Part shown: one piece after another, positions 8,937 to 18,247 of the stretch | Position numbering within the stretch: position 1 is the first letter of the stretch | Layout of the letters: each line of letters starts with the position of its first letter | Origin: Ignavibacteriota bacterium | GTDB lineage: Bacteria; Bacteroidota; Ignavibacteria; UBA10030 | Length of the DNA: 64,000 nt | Assembly (NCBI GenBank): GCA_003142475.1 | Contig: PLMK01000026.1 | Coordinates: 71,299 to 135,298 of the forward strand | Direction of reading: 5' to 3' | The notes under the pieces: model-generated | The model's input: only the letters and a program-made list of their open reading frames with translations | The model's database searches: none | What the model was told of the DNA's origin: nothing | Translations under genes and position numbers: made by a program

Positions 8937-9929
8937 CTAAGGATTTTTCCTCAACACAATAACACTCATCCCGATTTCAACTAACACCGCCAACAATCCA
9001 GCTAGCAACCATTTGCCATATAATTCCGAGTACCGTTTGTAGGCAGTCACTTCAATCTTTGTTCGTTCAAGCTGATCGATTTCTTTATAGATCGCTTTCA
9101 GTTTTCTATTGTCTGTGGCACGATAATATTTTCCGCCGGTCATGTCTGCAACTTGCGTTAGTCCTTTTTCATCCAGATCGACAGGAATTAATTGCCTGCG
9201 AATTCCAAACTGTGTCTGCACCGGATACGGCGCTTCACCTTGCGCGCCAACCCCAACCGTATAAATACGAATGCCGTATGTTGCCGCAATCCTTGCCGCA
9301 GTTATCGGATCGATCTCACCGCGATTGTTGACACCGTCTGTCAACAAAATCATGACTTTGCTTTTTGCCTTGCTATCCTTCAGTCGATTGACACCGTTGG
9401 CAATAGCAAGCCCAATGGCAGTGCCATCAGCAATCATTCCATTTTTCACTTCACGCAATAAATTTTTCAGTACCGGATAATCTGTTGTGAGCGGGCATTG
9501 AGTAAAACTTTCCGCAGAGAAAACTACAAGTCCGATGCGGTCATTTGTACGTCCATCAATAAATTCCGAAGCGACCTGCTTTGCTGCTTCAATGCGATTA
9601 GGATTAAAATCTTCCGCTAACATACTGCCGGAGAGATCGAGTTCCAATACGATGTCGATCCCTTCCGTTGAAATATTCTGCTTGTCTAACACTGACTGCG
9701 GGCGCGAAAGTGCAATAATAAAAACTGCAATCGCCAATAAACGCAGCGCAACAGGAACGTGGCGCAATCGTTCGCGCAATGTCTGCGGAATGTTTTTAAA
9801 AATCTGAAGCGATGAAAATTGTACTGTCACAGCCAATTTCTTGCGACGCCACCAAAGATAATATCCAATTGCCGGCAATAACAACAAAAACCACAGAAAC
9901 TCAGGATTAGCAAATTTATCACCCAACAT
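8937..9929 (-). CDS. batA: BatA: VWA-domain membrane protein
   Basis: 330 residues from the ATG at 9929. This start is preferred over the track start at 9965 because AGGAGG lies 9 nt upstream and the protein then begins MLGDKFANPEFLWFLLLLP, the usual Bat N terminus. A second helix follows near 45-65, then a VWA domain with an intact MIDAS (DLSGSMLAEDF), the TTDYP loop and LLTDGVNNRG, and a last helix at the C terminus (LLAGLLAVLVEIGMSVIVL). It overlaps the upstream DUF4381-like gene by 11 nt. BatA is an inner-membrane partner of BatB in the aerotolerance complex served by the MoxR ATPase. Confidence 0.9.
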   Translation of the reverse strand: MLGDKFANPEFLWFLLLLPAIGYYLWWRRKKLAVTVQFSSLQIFKNIPQTLRERLRHVPVALRLLAIAVFIIALSRPQSVLDKQNISTEGIDIVLELDLSGSMLAEDFNPNRIEAAKQVASEFIDGRTNDRIGLVVFSAESFTQCPLTTDYPVLKNLLREVKNGMIADGTAIGLAIANGVNRLKDSKAKSKVMILLTDGVNNRGEIDPITAARIAATYGIRIYTVGVGAQGEAPYPVQTQFGIRRQLIPVDLDEKGLTQVADMTGGKYYRATDNRKLKAIYKEIDQLERTKIEVTAYKRYSELYGKWLLAGLLAVLVEIGMSVIVLRKNP

Positions 9930-10857
9930 CGGCAGTTGCCTCCTGCAGTTGCGGTTCTGTTTCAACAGGTGCTTTTGGCACCATCATTCTCACAATTTCG
10001 TATGCCGAACGTATTTCATTTTCATGCTCAGCTAGCGAAGGTTCGTACTTTGCAAATTTTACAAGATCCGCAGCAATAAAAAAAGAATCCATTTCTTTCC
10101 ATACCTTCAAAGCATCCGGAATGTGTTTCATTTGCAATAAAATTTCGTCCGTCGTCAACTCTAACGCAATGATGCCCCACCGCCGCTCAAAGAAGTGTCG
10201 AATGATCTCAGTTATTTCCGAATAATATTGTTTTACCAAACCCTGCTGCCAGAGTTTTTTTTCTTCGAGAACACGCAGTGCCGTCAGCGCTTCACGGTGC
10301 GGTGGAATTATCACTTTGATATTTGCAAGCAAATCTTGTTTCTGTTTTTTCTTCCGCCAATAATAATAGAAACCGCCTGCAAGCGCTGCAATAACAATCA
10401 ACGCGATAAGATATGGCAGGAAATCTTCGAACAACCATGGCGCACTCATCGGTTGTTTTATATCTTTAATCTCACCTTTAGGGTCGATAGTAACACCAGC
10501 GATATTCAACAACAGCGAATTTGTATACGCTTTGTGTTTGCTGGTATCACCTTTGACTGTGTAATCGAACTCGATAGGCGGCAGAAATACTTTTCCAGAG
10601 TCAATCGTCGATAACCGGATCAACCATTTGGGCTCTGTGCTATTTCGTTCTACTTTTATGACTTCAAGTAAGCCAACACTATCTTTCACTACAGGGGCGA
10701 TTGTATCGACTGTTGCATCAAACTTGCCTTCCACTTGCACATCGATCCAGCTACCGAGCCGAAAAGTATCCACCTCAGTTTTAGCAGTCAGCCGAACTTC
10801 TTGTGCAAGCGCAGTGCTTGAGAGAAGGAAGAAAAAAAAGAAAGCTTTTTTAATCAT
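9919..10857 (-). CDS. DUF4381-like membrane protein of the Bat operon
   Basis: 312 residues. A signal peptide (residues 1-19, STALAQ) precedes a periplasmic beta-rich domain (20-130) that resembles one BatD-type repeat (FRLGSWIDVQVEG). One transmembrane helix lies near 150-170 (LPYLIALIVIAALAGGFYYYW), with a helical cytoplasmic part that includes LWQQGLVKQYYSEITEIIRHFFERR, a pattern seen in DUF4381-type proteins between DUF58 and VWA genes. The start codon overlaps the DUF58 stop as TAATG, so translation is coupled. Function unknown beyond membership of the Bat gene set. Confidence 0.75.
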   Translation of the reverse strand: MIKKAFFFFFLLSSTALAQEVRLTAKTEVDTFRLGSWIDVQVEGKFDATVDTIAPVVKDSVGLLEVIKVERNSTEPKWLIRLSTIDSGKVFLPPIEFDYTVKGDTSKHKAYTNSLLLNIAGVTIDPKGEIKDIKQPMSAPWLFEDFLPYLIALIVIAALAGGFYYYWRKKKQKQDLLANIKVIIPPHREALTALRVLEEKKLWQQGLVKQYYSEITEIIRHFFERRWGIIALELTTDEILLQMKHIPDALKVWKEMDSFFIAADLVKFAKYEPSLAEHENEIRSAYEIVRMMVPKAPVETEPQLQEATADVG

Positions 10858-11732
10858 TACCTTCTTCTTTCCCGTAACTTGAAAAAGTCTGCTAACGGTT
10901 TCATATAAGGTTGATCAAGTCGAATCAAAACATCGTCCAATCGTGATTTGACGAATAGTGACTTGCGTGCTTCACGTGTCCGTTCACCAAACTGTTTATA
11001 GAGAAAGCGAACTTGCGTATCGGAAGTATCCACAAGTCTGGTCGCGCCGGATTCTGCATCACGTAAATTTACAAGACCAACGCTGGGAAGTTCATTTTCG
11101 CGTGGATCTTGTAATACTACACCGATTAAATCGTGGCGCTTTCCGGCAATACGCAGAGCCGCTTCATAATTACTATCCATAAAATCGGAAAGAACAAAAA
11201 CGATACTGCGTTTCTTCTGGACATGATTAAGATATTCCAACGCTGTTTTAATACTTGTTGCCGGGCGTGCGGGTTCAAATGAAAGCAATTCACGTACAAT
11301 TCGCAGTGCATGCCCGCGGCCTTTGCGCGGCGGCACAAATTTTTCAATCCGGTCAGTGAAGAGAATCAATCCAACCTTATCATTATTTTTCATTGCCGAA
11401 AAAGCGAGAATAGCACTTAATTCAAGAGCTGCGTCTCGCTTCAACGCAGATTGCGAACCGAAGAATTGCGAGCCGCTCATATCTACCACCAGCATCACTG
11501 TCAGTTCGCGCTCTTCCTCAAAAATTTTGACGAACGGATGATTGAACCGCGCTGTCACGTTCCAATCGATCATCCGCATGTCATCGCCAAATTGGTACTC
11601 GCGCACTTCCGAAAATTCCATGCCGCGTCCCTTAAAGACGGAATGGTACTCACCGGAGAAGACCTGGTTCACCAGTCCTCGTGTACGAATTTCCAACTGT
11701 CTGACTTTTTTGAGAAGTTCTTTTGTTTCCAT
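10857..11732 (-). CDS. DUF58 domain protein (VWA-like), MoxR partner
   Basis: 291 residues. Key DUF58 features are GRGMEFSEVREYQFGDDMRMIDWNVTAR near residues 35-60, then a VWA-like fold with a degenerate MIDAS (VVDMSGSQFFG) and VLSDFMD. No membrane segment is visible, so the protein is probably cytosolic. DUF58 genes follow moxR very widely and are regarded as part of MoxR-dependent assembly systems. It is the second gene of the operon, 66 bp after moxR, and is coupled to the next gene by TAATG. Confidence 0.88.
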   Translation of the reverse strand: METKELLKKVRQLEIRTRGLVNQVFSGEYHSVFKGRGMEFSEVREYQFGDDMRMIDWNVTARFNHPFVKIFEEERELTVMLVVDMSGSQFFGSQSALKRDAALELSAILAFSAMKNNDKVGLILFTDRIEKFVPPRKGRGHALRIVRELLSFEPARPATSIKTALEYLNHVQKKRSIVFVLSDFMDSNYEAALRIAGKRHDLIGVVLQDPRENELPSVGLVNLRDAESGATRLVDTSDTQVRFLYKQFGERTREARKSLFVKSRLDDVLIRLDQPYMKPLADFFKLRERRR

Positions 11733-11798
11733 TAGCTGATAGCTATTAACATTGAGCGGTTAGCTTATTTTGAAATCGACAATTCGTAAATCATATTT

Positions 11799-12782
11799 TT
11801 ATGGTACTTCCACATGATTCAGAATTTCCATCACTACTTGCTCCGGCGTAATCTCTTCCGCTTCAGCTTCGTACGTAACAGCAATGCGATGACGCATTAC
11901 ATCCGGGCAGATAGCACGGACATCTTCAGGGATCACGTAGCCGCGACGCTTGATGAACGCATGCGCTTTCGATGCGAGCGCCAAGTTAATGGACGCACGT
12001 GGTGATGCACCATAACTGATGAGTGGTACAAGTTTATCTAATTTAAATTTTTTCGGCTCACGAGTTGCAAAGACGATGTCAAGAATGTAGCGCTCAATCT
12101 TCTCGTCCATATACACTTGTTTTACTACTTCGCGTGCGGAGAGAATGTCTTTAGTCGACACAACATGCTTCACCGCTTTTTCGTCGCCCGATATATTCTG
12201 CCGCATTATTGTCAGCTCTTCTTCGCGCGATGGATAACCGATTTTTACTTTCAACATAAATCGATCGACTTGCGCTTCTGGAAGTGGATAGGTTCCTTCC
12301 TGCTCGATAGGGTTTTGAGTCGCGAGCACGAGGAACGGTTCCTCTAATTTGTACGTCTCTTCACTGATTGTTATTTGACGTTCCTGCATTGCTTCAAGCA
12401 AAGCGCTTTGCACTTTCGCGGGTGCGCGGTTGATTTCATCGGCAAGAATAAAGTTTGCAAAAATAGGTCCTTTACGCGTAAAGAACTTACCGTCTTTCTG
12501 ATTGTAAATCATCGTGCCGATAAGATCGGCAGGCAGTAAATCCGGCGTGAATTGCACACGCTGAAATTTTGCATTGATTGCAGCTGCCAACGTTTTAATG
12601 GCGAGTGTTTTTGCCAGTCCTGGTACACCTTCCAACAGAACATGTCCGTTGCACAGCAAGCCAATGAGCAATCGATCCACCATATTTTTTTGACCGACGA
12701 TAACTTTGCCGACTTCTGATGTCAGCGATTCAACAAATGCGCTTTCGCGCTGAATCATTTCGTTGATGGTTTTAATATCCAC
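11799..12782 (-). CDS. moxR: MoxR-family AAA+ ATPase
   Basis: 327 residues using the GTG start at 12782, which has GGAGG 8 nt upstream and gives the family-typical N terminus VDIKTINEMIQRESAF. The track start at 12881 adds 33 residues without homology-like character. Walker A is LLEGVPGLAKT, Walker B is FILADEINRAP, and sensor 1 sits in VLATQNPIEQEGTYPLPEAQ; the C terminus holds SYGASPRASINL. This is a textbook MoxR chaperone-like ATPase thought to assemble or activate VWA proteins. First gene of the Bat operon; a putative promoter lies at 12943-12971. Confidence 0.92.
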   Translation of the reverse strand: MDIKTINEMIQRESAFVESLTSEVGKVIVGQKNMVDRLLIGLLCNGHVLLEGVPGLAKTLAIKTLAAAINAKFQRVQFTPDLLPADLIGTMIYNQKDGKFFTRKGPIFANFILADEINRAPAKVQSALLEAMQERQITISEETYKLEEPFLVLATQNPIEQEGTYPLPEAQVDRFMLKVKIGYPSREEELTIMRQNISGDEKAVKHVVSTKDILSAREVVKQVYMDEKIERYILDIVFATREPKKFKLDKLVPLISYGASPRASINLALASKAHAFIKRRGYVIPEDVRAICPDVMRHRIAVTYEAEAEEITPEQVVMEILNHVEVP

Positions 12783-12942
12783 GCTTTTTTCCTCCAACTT
12801 AATTATAAAATTCTCAATTTCAGACGAAGAAAAGACTTCTTCTGTTCCCAAATGTTCTTGCAGAAATGAATCGAGCCACACAACAAATTCATAAATGAAC
12901 CTGCGGGCGGCTCGGCGGCACTCTTGTTCAGCAACCGTATGA

Positions 12943-12971
12943 AATGTACAAAGAAATCACTTTCAATGCAA
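12943..12971 (-). promoter_or_regulatory. Putative promoter of the moxR-bat operon
   Basis: On the minus strand TTGCAT (12971-12966), a 17-bp spacer and TACATT (12948-12943), about 160 bp upstream of the GTG start. Recognised by eye only. Confidence 0.35.
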
Positions 12972-13088
12972 CGAAACCTGTGAGCAAGATTATTCCGAAT
13001 TGGAACTAACATGCCTTGTCTCACGTTAGAATTAAGATAGAGATGGAATATTATCGCTTGTTTGATGGATAATCATGAGGGTTCACAA

Positions 13089-14045
13089 ATGGTCACAGAA
13101 AATAATCATTCGCAAAAAGTAGGAATAATCGGAACTGGATTAGTCGGTTCATCGTTTGCTTATGCTTTAATGCAGCGCGGAATTGCTTCAGAGCTCGTGC
13201 TTATTGATGCCAATGCAGACAAGGCTGTCGGTGAAATGATGGATTTAAACCACGGACTTTCCTTTACCAAACCAATGAAAATTATGGCAGGCAATTATTC
13301 CGATCTTGTTGGTTCAAAGGTTGTGGTAATCACGGCAGGTACATCTCAAAGACCGGGTGAAACACGGCTTGATCTTCTTGCACGCAACGCTGCGATCTTC
13401 CGCTCGATTATTCCTGAAGTGGTAAAACATAATCCGGGCGGTATCATTCTTATTGCAACAAATCCGGTTGATATTCTCACCTACATTTCATTGAAAGAAT
13501 CAAATCTGCCGCCGGAAAAAGTAATCGGCTCCGGCACAATTCTCGACACCGCACGCTTTCGGTTTTTGCTCGGGCAATATTACGAAGTTGATACGCGAAG
13601 TGTGCACTCGTACATCGTTGGCGAGCACGGCGACAGTGAGATTCCATTATGGAGTATGGCAAATATCGGCGGTGTGCGTTTACAGGAATTTGCCCCGCTC
13701 AAAAACAAACAATACGATCAGGAAGAAATGAACAAGCTTTTCATCAGCGTGCGGGATGCCGCATACGAAATCATCAAACGCAAAGGCGCAAGTTACTATG
13801 CCATCGGACTTGGATTGCTTTCTATCGTTGAATCAATTCTTGGCAATTACCGTTCCGTGCTCTCCATCTCGACATTGATGACAGGACAGTACGGCGTCCG
13901 CGACATTTGCCTCAGTCTTCCCTCTGTAGTTGGAGAAAATGGTGTTGAAGAAATACTAACGTTACCAATGAATACTGAAGAGCAAGAAGGATTCCGCGCC
14001 TCTGCAAATAAGCTTAAAGCGACGCTGGACAATTTGCATTCTTGA
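13089..14045 (+). CDS. ldh: L-lactate dehydrogenase
   Basis: 318 residues from the ATG at 13089, chosen because GAGGG lies about 8 nt upstream; the earlier ATGs at 13062 and 13065 lack such a site. The Rossmann motif is GIIGTGLVGSSFAYAL. The substrate-specificity loop reads TSQRPGETRLDLLARN: Gln at the position where malate dehydrogenases have Arg, so pyruvate/lactate is the likely substrate pair. The catalytic region VGEHGDSEIPLWS contains the active-site His, and ATNPVDILTY is conserved. It would regenerate NAD+ from NADH by reducing pyruvate. Convergent with the next gene; no operon partner. Confidence 0.92.
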   Translation: MVTENNHSQKVGIIGTGLVGSSFAYALMQRGIASELVLIDANADKAVGEMMDLNHGLSFTKPMKIMAGNYSDLVGSKVVVITAGTSQRPGETRLDLLARNAAIFRSIIPEVVKHNPGGIILIATNPVDILTYISLKESNLPPEKVIGSGTILDTARFRFLLGQYYEVDTRSVHSYIVGEHGDSEIPLWSMANIGGVRLQEFAPLKNKQYDQEEMNKLFISVRDAAYEIIKRKGASYYAIGLGLLSIVESILGNYRSVLSISTLMTGQYGVRDICLSLPSVVGENGVEEILTLPMNTEEQEGFRASANKLKATLDNLHS

Positions 14046-14111
14046 TAATGCTTGGTTGCAATATTGTTCCCCTCACGGTACAGAGCTAAACTACTGTACT
14101 ATATAGCGATG

Positions 14112-14498
14112 TCATTGGAACCAAAATCCGGTGACCTTGCCATTTCGCAGAGCTAATTTAACGAGCAGATCATCCCCGCCATCCTTGAACACAAGTTTCC
14201 TTAAATAGACTTGGCACCCCTGCTGGTTTAATATTCCGAGTTGGAAAACTTCGTATCCCTTCTTCATGCGCGGGGCAATCATGGCGTTGACACCATCAAA
14301 CATCTGTTTCGTTATCGATACTTTAAATTGATTGTCTCCGTCCGCAATAAAGCTTTTGTAGTCGTTATTTTCGACGGCATTTAATATTTTAGTTAAAATT
14401 GTATCTGCCGCTGAATTATTCTTTATTGCATTGGCAAATCCGGTTGAGACAAAAAGCGATAGTGCAAAGGTCACAGCGATGAAGCGTGCTTTATTCAT
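14112..14498 (-). CDS. Small exported protein of unknown function
   Basis: 128 residues with a clear signal peptide (residues 1-23, cleavage around GFANA) and a TATAGGAG site upstream of the ATG. The mature part is alpha/beta: ILTKILNAVENNDYKSFIADGDNQF suggests the start of a DUF3887/NTF2-like fold, ending in KVTGFWFQ. I do not recognise a specific family with confidence. It stands alone, convergent with ldh. Confidence 0.65.
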   Translation of the reverse strand: MNKARFIAVTFALSLFVSTGFANAIKNNSAADTILTKILNAVENNDYKSFIADGDNQFKVSITKQMFDGVNAMIAPRMKKGYEVFQLGILNQQGCQVYLRKLVFKDGGDDLLVKLALRNGKVTGFWFQ

Positions 14499-14628
14499 TA
14501 ATTCGTTCTCCTATAATATGATTTTGATGAATATTTCTATTTAGCACAGAAAAAAGAATGAAGGATAAAACATCGAAACTTCAATCTATTGGCAGTTCTG
14601 CGTTCCAAATGTGTTATGAATTATCTGT

Positions 14629-15084
14629 TCATTCCTTAAATTTACTTGCGACTTTAGAAGACTTGTATTTGGGTTTAGGATATTTTTGTTCACACCCCTT
14701 TCGCAAGCAATACCAACCAGTCTCGTCTTCTCTCACCGGAGAAAGAATGCGATTAATAAGGCAAGAGGTACAGAAATACTCGCCTGTTGCTTTATGCTGA
14801 GATACTCCAACCAAGGGATCACGTATGTACTCAAATAAATCAATATAAGTTTTAGATTTCTTCCAGAATATATAAAGCGCTGACAAGGATATGAGAAGCA
14901 GCAAGCACAATATGATGCATATTGCCAACAAGGATTCTTGCGGAATTGAAGGTAATATTTTTTGGACAACGGGAACTACAATAGCTGTATATAACATTTG
15001 AAAAAGATAACTTACCACACCTCCAATCACTCCTATTAAAAGTGTTAACAAAGTTATTCTGGTTTGCCCTTTTATTGTAATCAT
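14629..15084 (-). CDS. Hypothetical membrane protein with C-terminal zinc-ribbon-like motif
   Basis: 151 residues. Two transmembrane helices (about 8-30 and 53-75) are followed by a cytoplasmic tail containing GEYFCTSCLIN and WYCLRKGCEQKY, two CxxC / Cx(4)C-type pairs that could form one zinc ribbon. The motif reads like the short zinc-finger 'C-x2-C ... W.C..C' seen in small unknown bacterial membrane proteins. No obvious operon partner. Function unknown. Confidence 0.6.
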   Translation of the reverse strand: MITIKGQTRITLLTLLIGVIGGVVSYLFQMLYTAIVVPVVQKILPSIPQESLLAICIILCLLLLISLSALYIFWKKSKTYIDLFEYIRDPLVGVSQHKATGEYFCTSCLINRILSPVREDETGWYCLRKGCEQKYPKPKYKSSKVASKFKE

Positions 15085-15384
15085 AAAAGAATTATTGGAT
15101 GAAGTACCGGTATATTTTCAATTTGTTTTATATGTAATGTAATTAATCTACCTTTTGCTGATTGAAATATCAAGTTTTGAATAGATAGAGGTGCCTGAAA
15201 TTCGTATCTTCTTCTAATGAAACGTCGATATTTTAGTCTCATATTTGTCAACCACTACCGCAAATTCCAAATTTCACCACTGAAATTACCAATTGATTTC
15301 TTCCTCTTTCTTCCTAAATTGTTGTTGATCGCAATGTAATTTTATTAACAAGAGTTGTCCCATGCATCATTATTCGGGAAATAT
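15085..15384 (+). other. Intergenic, no gene seen
   Basis: AT-rich intergenic stretch between the divergent zinc-ribbon protein and ldcA. I see no tRNA, strong hairpin or convincing ORF. It must contain the promoters of both flanking genes but no pair of hexamers is clear. Confidence 0.5.
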
Positions 15385-16326
15385 ATGACTATCATCAAAG
15401 CACCGAGATTACGAAAAGGCGACATCATCGGACTCGTTGCTCCAGCAAGCACTCCTGTATCAGAAGAGAATATTGAGAAAGGCACAGCTTATCTTGAGCA
15501 GCTTGGTTATCGCGTTAAATTTGGAAAGCATATCCGCAAGACATACGGCTATCTTGCCGGAACGGATGAAGAGCGGGTAGCTGACTTCAACAATATGGTG
15601 GATGATAAAGATGTGAAAGCTATTTTTGCTATTCGCGGAGGTTACGGTACACCGCGCATTCTCCAGATGATTGACTACCGTTCGCTGAAACAAAATCCAA
15701 AAATAATTCTTGGCTACAGCGATATCACGGCGCTTCAGCTTGCTATCTTCTGCAAGATTGGATTAGTAACGTTCTCAGGACCTATGGCAGGCGTGGAAAT
15801 GTGGAAAGGAATAGATCCTTACACCGAAGAACATTTCTGGCAATTGCTCACATCAACAAAGAAGATTGGCGTACTGAAGAATCCAAGCGACCAACCGCTA
15901 AAGATACTAAAGCATGGCAAAACCCGCGGACGATTGATCGGCGGGAATCTATCGTTGATTGCGTGCCTTATGGGAACACCGTTTCTACCGAAATTACGCA
16001 GCTCGATTCTATTTCTGGAAGATGTAGAAGAAGCACCGTACCGTATTGATCGAATGTTAACGCAGTTGTTCAATGCTGGAGTTTTAAACGAACTTGCTGG
16101 ATTGGTATTTGGAAAATTCACCGATTGCAATCCGAGCAATCCATCTGAGCCGCATCTTACTCTCGATCAGATACAAAAAGAATATGCAGAGAAAATAAAA
16201 TGTCCCGTCATTGCTAATTTTCAATACGGTCACATTCCTCGCAAGCTGACAGTGCCGATAGGACTTCAAGCTATGCTCGATACAAAGAAACGCCGGATTG
16301 AAGTTTTAGAAGGTGCAGTGATATAA
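15385..16326 (+). CDS. ldcA: LD-carboxypeptidase (peptidase family S66)
   Basis: 313 residues from the ATG at 15385; the track start at 15355 is a TTG that adds ten residues without a better RBS. The N terminus IIKAPRLRKGDIIGLVAPAS is typical of S66. The nucleophile Ser is in GYSDITALQL, preceded by AIRGGYGTPRIL; the Glu and His of the Ser-His-Glu triad are in LEDVEEAPYRIDRM and in GHIPRKLTVPIG. The enzyme removes the terminal D-Ala from L,D-linked tetrapeptide muropeptides during cell-wall recycling, in the cytoplasm. The VOC and AlkD-like genes follow on the same strand. Confidence 0.9.
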   Translation: MTIIKAPRLRKGDIIGLVAPASTPVSEENIEKGTAYLEQLGYRVKFGKHIRKTYGYLAGTDEERVADFNNMVDDKDVKAIFAIRGGYGTPRILQMIDYRSLKQNPKIILGYSDITALQLAIFCKIGLVTFSGPMAGVEMWKGIDPYTEEHFWQLLTSTKKIGVLKNPSDQPLKILKHGKTRGRLIGGNLSLIACLMGTPFLPKLRSSILFLEDVEEAPYRIDRMLTQLFNAGVLNELAGLVFGKFTDCNPSNPSEPHLTLDQIQKEYAEKIKCPVIANFQYGHIPRKLTVPIGLQAMLDTKKRRIEVLEGAVI

Positions 16327-16382
16327 AATATACTTCAAAATAAAAAATTTACAATCCTCAATAATTATTAAACTAAAAAACC

Positions 16383-16709
16383 ATGCGCACCTACCATCAT
16401 CTTGGAATACCGACAAAAGAGAAACGCGAAGGTGAAGAATACTTGCCGCAATTTAAAACTTACGTTTGTCCTTATGACAAAAATCCATATGGCATCGAGT
16501 GGATGAGGTATGAATGTGATGCTCCGCTACCGGAGTTAGTCAAGACAGTCCCACACGTTGCATTTGAAGTTGATGACCTCATTAAAGAACTCGAAGGAAA
16601 AGAAATCTTGATCGCACCAAATAGCCCATCGGAAGGCGTAACCGTTGCATTCATCGTTGATAACGGAGCGCCGATAGAGTTTTTACAATTTGATAAGCAG
16701 AGAAAATAA
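16383..16709 (+). CDS. VOC (glyoxalase/bleomycin-resistance fold) family protein
   Basis: 108 residues. One complete VOC-like module: it opens YHHLGIPT, continues with PHVAFEVDDLIKELEGKEILIAP and closes with GAPIEFLQF, the usual strand carrying the last metal-ligand Glu. The metal ligands cannot be assigned with certainty and the reaction is unknown. It lies 56 bp after ldcA and 3 bp before the AlkD-like gene, so the three may be co-transcribed. Confidence 0.7.
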   Translation: MRTYHHLGIPTKEKREGEEYLPQFKTYVCPYDKNPYGIEWMRYECDAPLPELVKTVPHVAFEVDDLIKELEGKEILIAPNSPSEGVTVAFIVDNGAPIEFLQFDKQRK

Positions 16710-16712
16710 ACT

Positions 16713-17423
16713 ATGAACTCCCAAATAAACTCAATTCTTACCACACTTTACTCCAAAGCCAATCCCAAGAATGTCGAAGGGATGGCGCGATATGGCATAA
16801 AAAGTCCGCGTAACGTACTTGGTGTTTCCTCGAAATTTCTTTTCTCTCTTGCCAAAAGCATTGGCACAAATCAAGAGCTTGCACTCGGACTCTGGCAAAC
16901 AGGAGTTTATGAGGCACGTCTCCTTGCAGCGTTTATTGCCGATCCAAAGCAGATGAAGAAAAACACAATGAATTTATGGGTGAAAGATTTTGACAACTGG
17001 GCAATTTGCGACGGCGTATGCATGCATTGTTTCCGCGACACACTTTATGCGCAAGAACTTGCTTTGAAATGGGTGAAACAAAAACAGGAGTTTGTTCGGC
17101 GCGCTGGATTTACATTGATAGCAACGCTTTGTGTCAACGACAAGCAAGCGGATGATGCAGTGTTTCTTCAATATCTTCCGCTGATCAAGAAGTACGCTAC
17201 AGACGAGCGTACCTATGTAAAGAAAGCAGTCAATTGGGCGCTGCGGCAGATTGGAAAACGCAGCCTCAGACTCAATCCACATGCTATCAAGACTGCCGAA
17301 GAAATTCATAGAATGAATTCTTCTTCGGCAAAGTGGATCGCATCAGATGCACTGCGGGAATTACGCAGTCCGGCTGTGCAGAAGCGGTTGAAAAAATGGG
17401 CCGAACGACCAAAGAGAAAATAA
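16713..17423 (+). CDS. AlkD-like DNA alkylation repair HEAT-repeat protein
   Basis: 236 residues, all helical. The pattern matches the DNA alkylation repair family: GIKSPRNVLGVSSKFLFSLAK, LALGLWQTGVYEARLLAAFIADP, WVKDFDNWAICDGVC (holding the conserved Trp and Asp region of AlkD), WVKQKQEFVRRAGFTLIATL and ERTYVKKAVNWALRQIGKRS. AlkD enzymes excise N3- and N7-alkylated purines without base flipping. Only 3 bp separate it from the VOC gene. Substrate range is inferred from the family. Confidence 0.82.
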   Translation: MNSQINSILTTLYSKANPKNVEGMARYGIKSPRNVLGVSSKFLFSLAKSIGTNQELALGLWQTGVYEARLLAAFIADPKQMKKNTMNLWVKDFDNWAICDGVCMHCFRDTLYAQELALKWVKQKQEFVRRAGFTLIATLCVNDKQADDAVFLQYLPLIKKYATDERTYVKKAVNWALRQIGKRSLRLNPHAIKTAEEIHRMNSSSAKWIASDALRELRSPAVQKRLKKWAERPKRK

Positions 17424-17470
17424 TCTAAAAATATTCTTATTTAAAATTCCACAAGATTCAATGAAAAGGG

Positions 17471-18247
17471 CTATAGTGCTTCTTTCATACGCCGTACCCA
17501 ATCAGCAATCTTCTGTGTTGAATCTCTTCGCGCAATTCTTTGGATAAGTGCACTTCCAATAATGACACCATCTGCATATTGAGCTATGCGATATGCATCA
17601 GCCGGTGTTTTAATGCCAAATCCAACAAGCACAGAATTATTTTTCGCGCTGCGTTTTACTCGCTTCACATATGATTCGATATCGCCAATATTTGAACGCC
17701 CTGTGACTCCGGTGGTTGAAACACAATAGAGAAATCCTGATGAGACCTTATCGATATTCTGAATTCGTTTGCTTGGAGTAGCGGGACTGACCAGAAGAAT
17801 ATCTGCAAGATGATATTTTCGAGTAAGTGATAAAAAACGATCCGATTCCTCCAACGGAACTTCCGGAAGAATAATGCCGTCAACACCGGATTTTACTGCA
17901 TCAGTAAAGAATCGTTCTTTACCGTAATGGAGAATAGGATTGAGATAACCCATCAGGACGATTGGAATATCAGAGTGTTTTCGGATTTCCCTTACGTAAT
18001 CCAGAACATGGTCAAGCGTAATTCCGTTTTTGATGGCCAGCTGTGAGCTTGCCTGAATTACCGGCCCATCTGCCAGCGGATCTGAAAACGGCATACCGAG
18101 TTCAATGATATCTGCACCGCCCTTTTCAATTTCTTTTACAAGCGGAATTGTAGCTTTTAAGGTCGGAAATCCAGCCGTGATAAAGCATACTAACGCTTTT
18201 TCTTTTCTATCAGCGAGAAATTTAAGTTTCTGCGTAATTCTATTCAT
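17471..18247 (-). CDS. trpA: Tryptophan synthase alpha chain
   Basis: 258 residues, full length. The catalytic Glu is in [16 protein letters not shown] and the Asp in the same loop; [10 protein letters not shown] and IIGSAL form the phosphate site. It cleaves indole-3-glycerol phosphate to indole and glyceraldehyde 3-phosphate, passing indole to TrpB. The usual PDLP loop reads LPEVPLEE here, a mild variation. The ATG overlaps the trpB stop by 4 nt. Last gene of the trp operon. Confidence 0.95.
   Translation of the reverse strand: MNRITQKLKFLADRKEKALVCFITAGFPTLKATIPLVKEIEKGGADIIELGMPFSDPLADGPVIQASSQLAIKNGITLDHVLDYVREIRKHSDIPIVLMGYLNPILHYGKERFFTDAVKSGVDGIILPEVPLEESDRFLSLTRKYHLADILLVSPATPSKRIQNIDKVSSGFLYCVSTTGVTGRSNIGDIESYVKRVKRSAKNNSVLVGFGIKTPADAYRIAQYADGVIIGSALIQRIARRDSTQKIADWVRRMKEAL

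Noticed and set aside
12783-12881. N-terminal extension of MoxR in the track
   Set aside because: GTG at 12782 has GGAGG at ideal spacing and gives the family N terminus.
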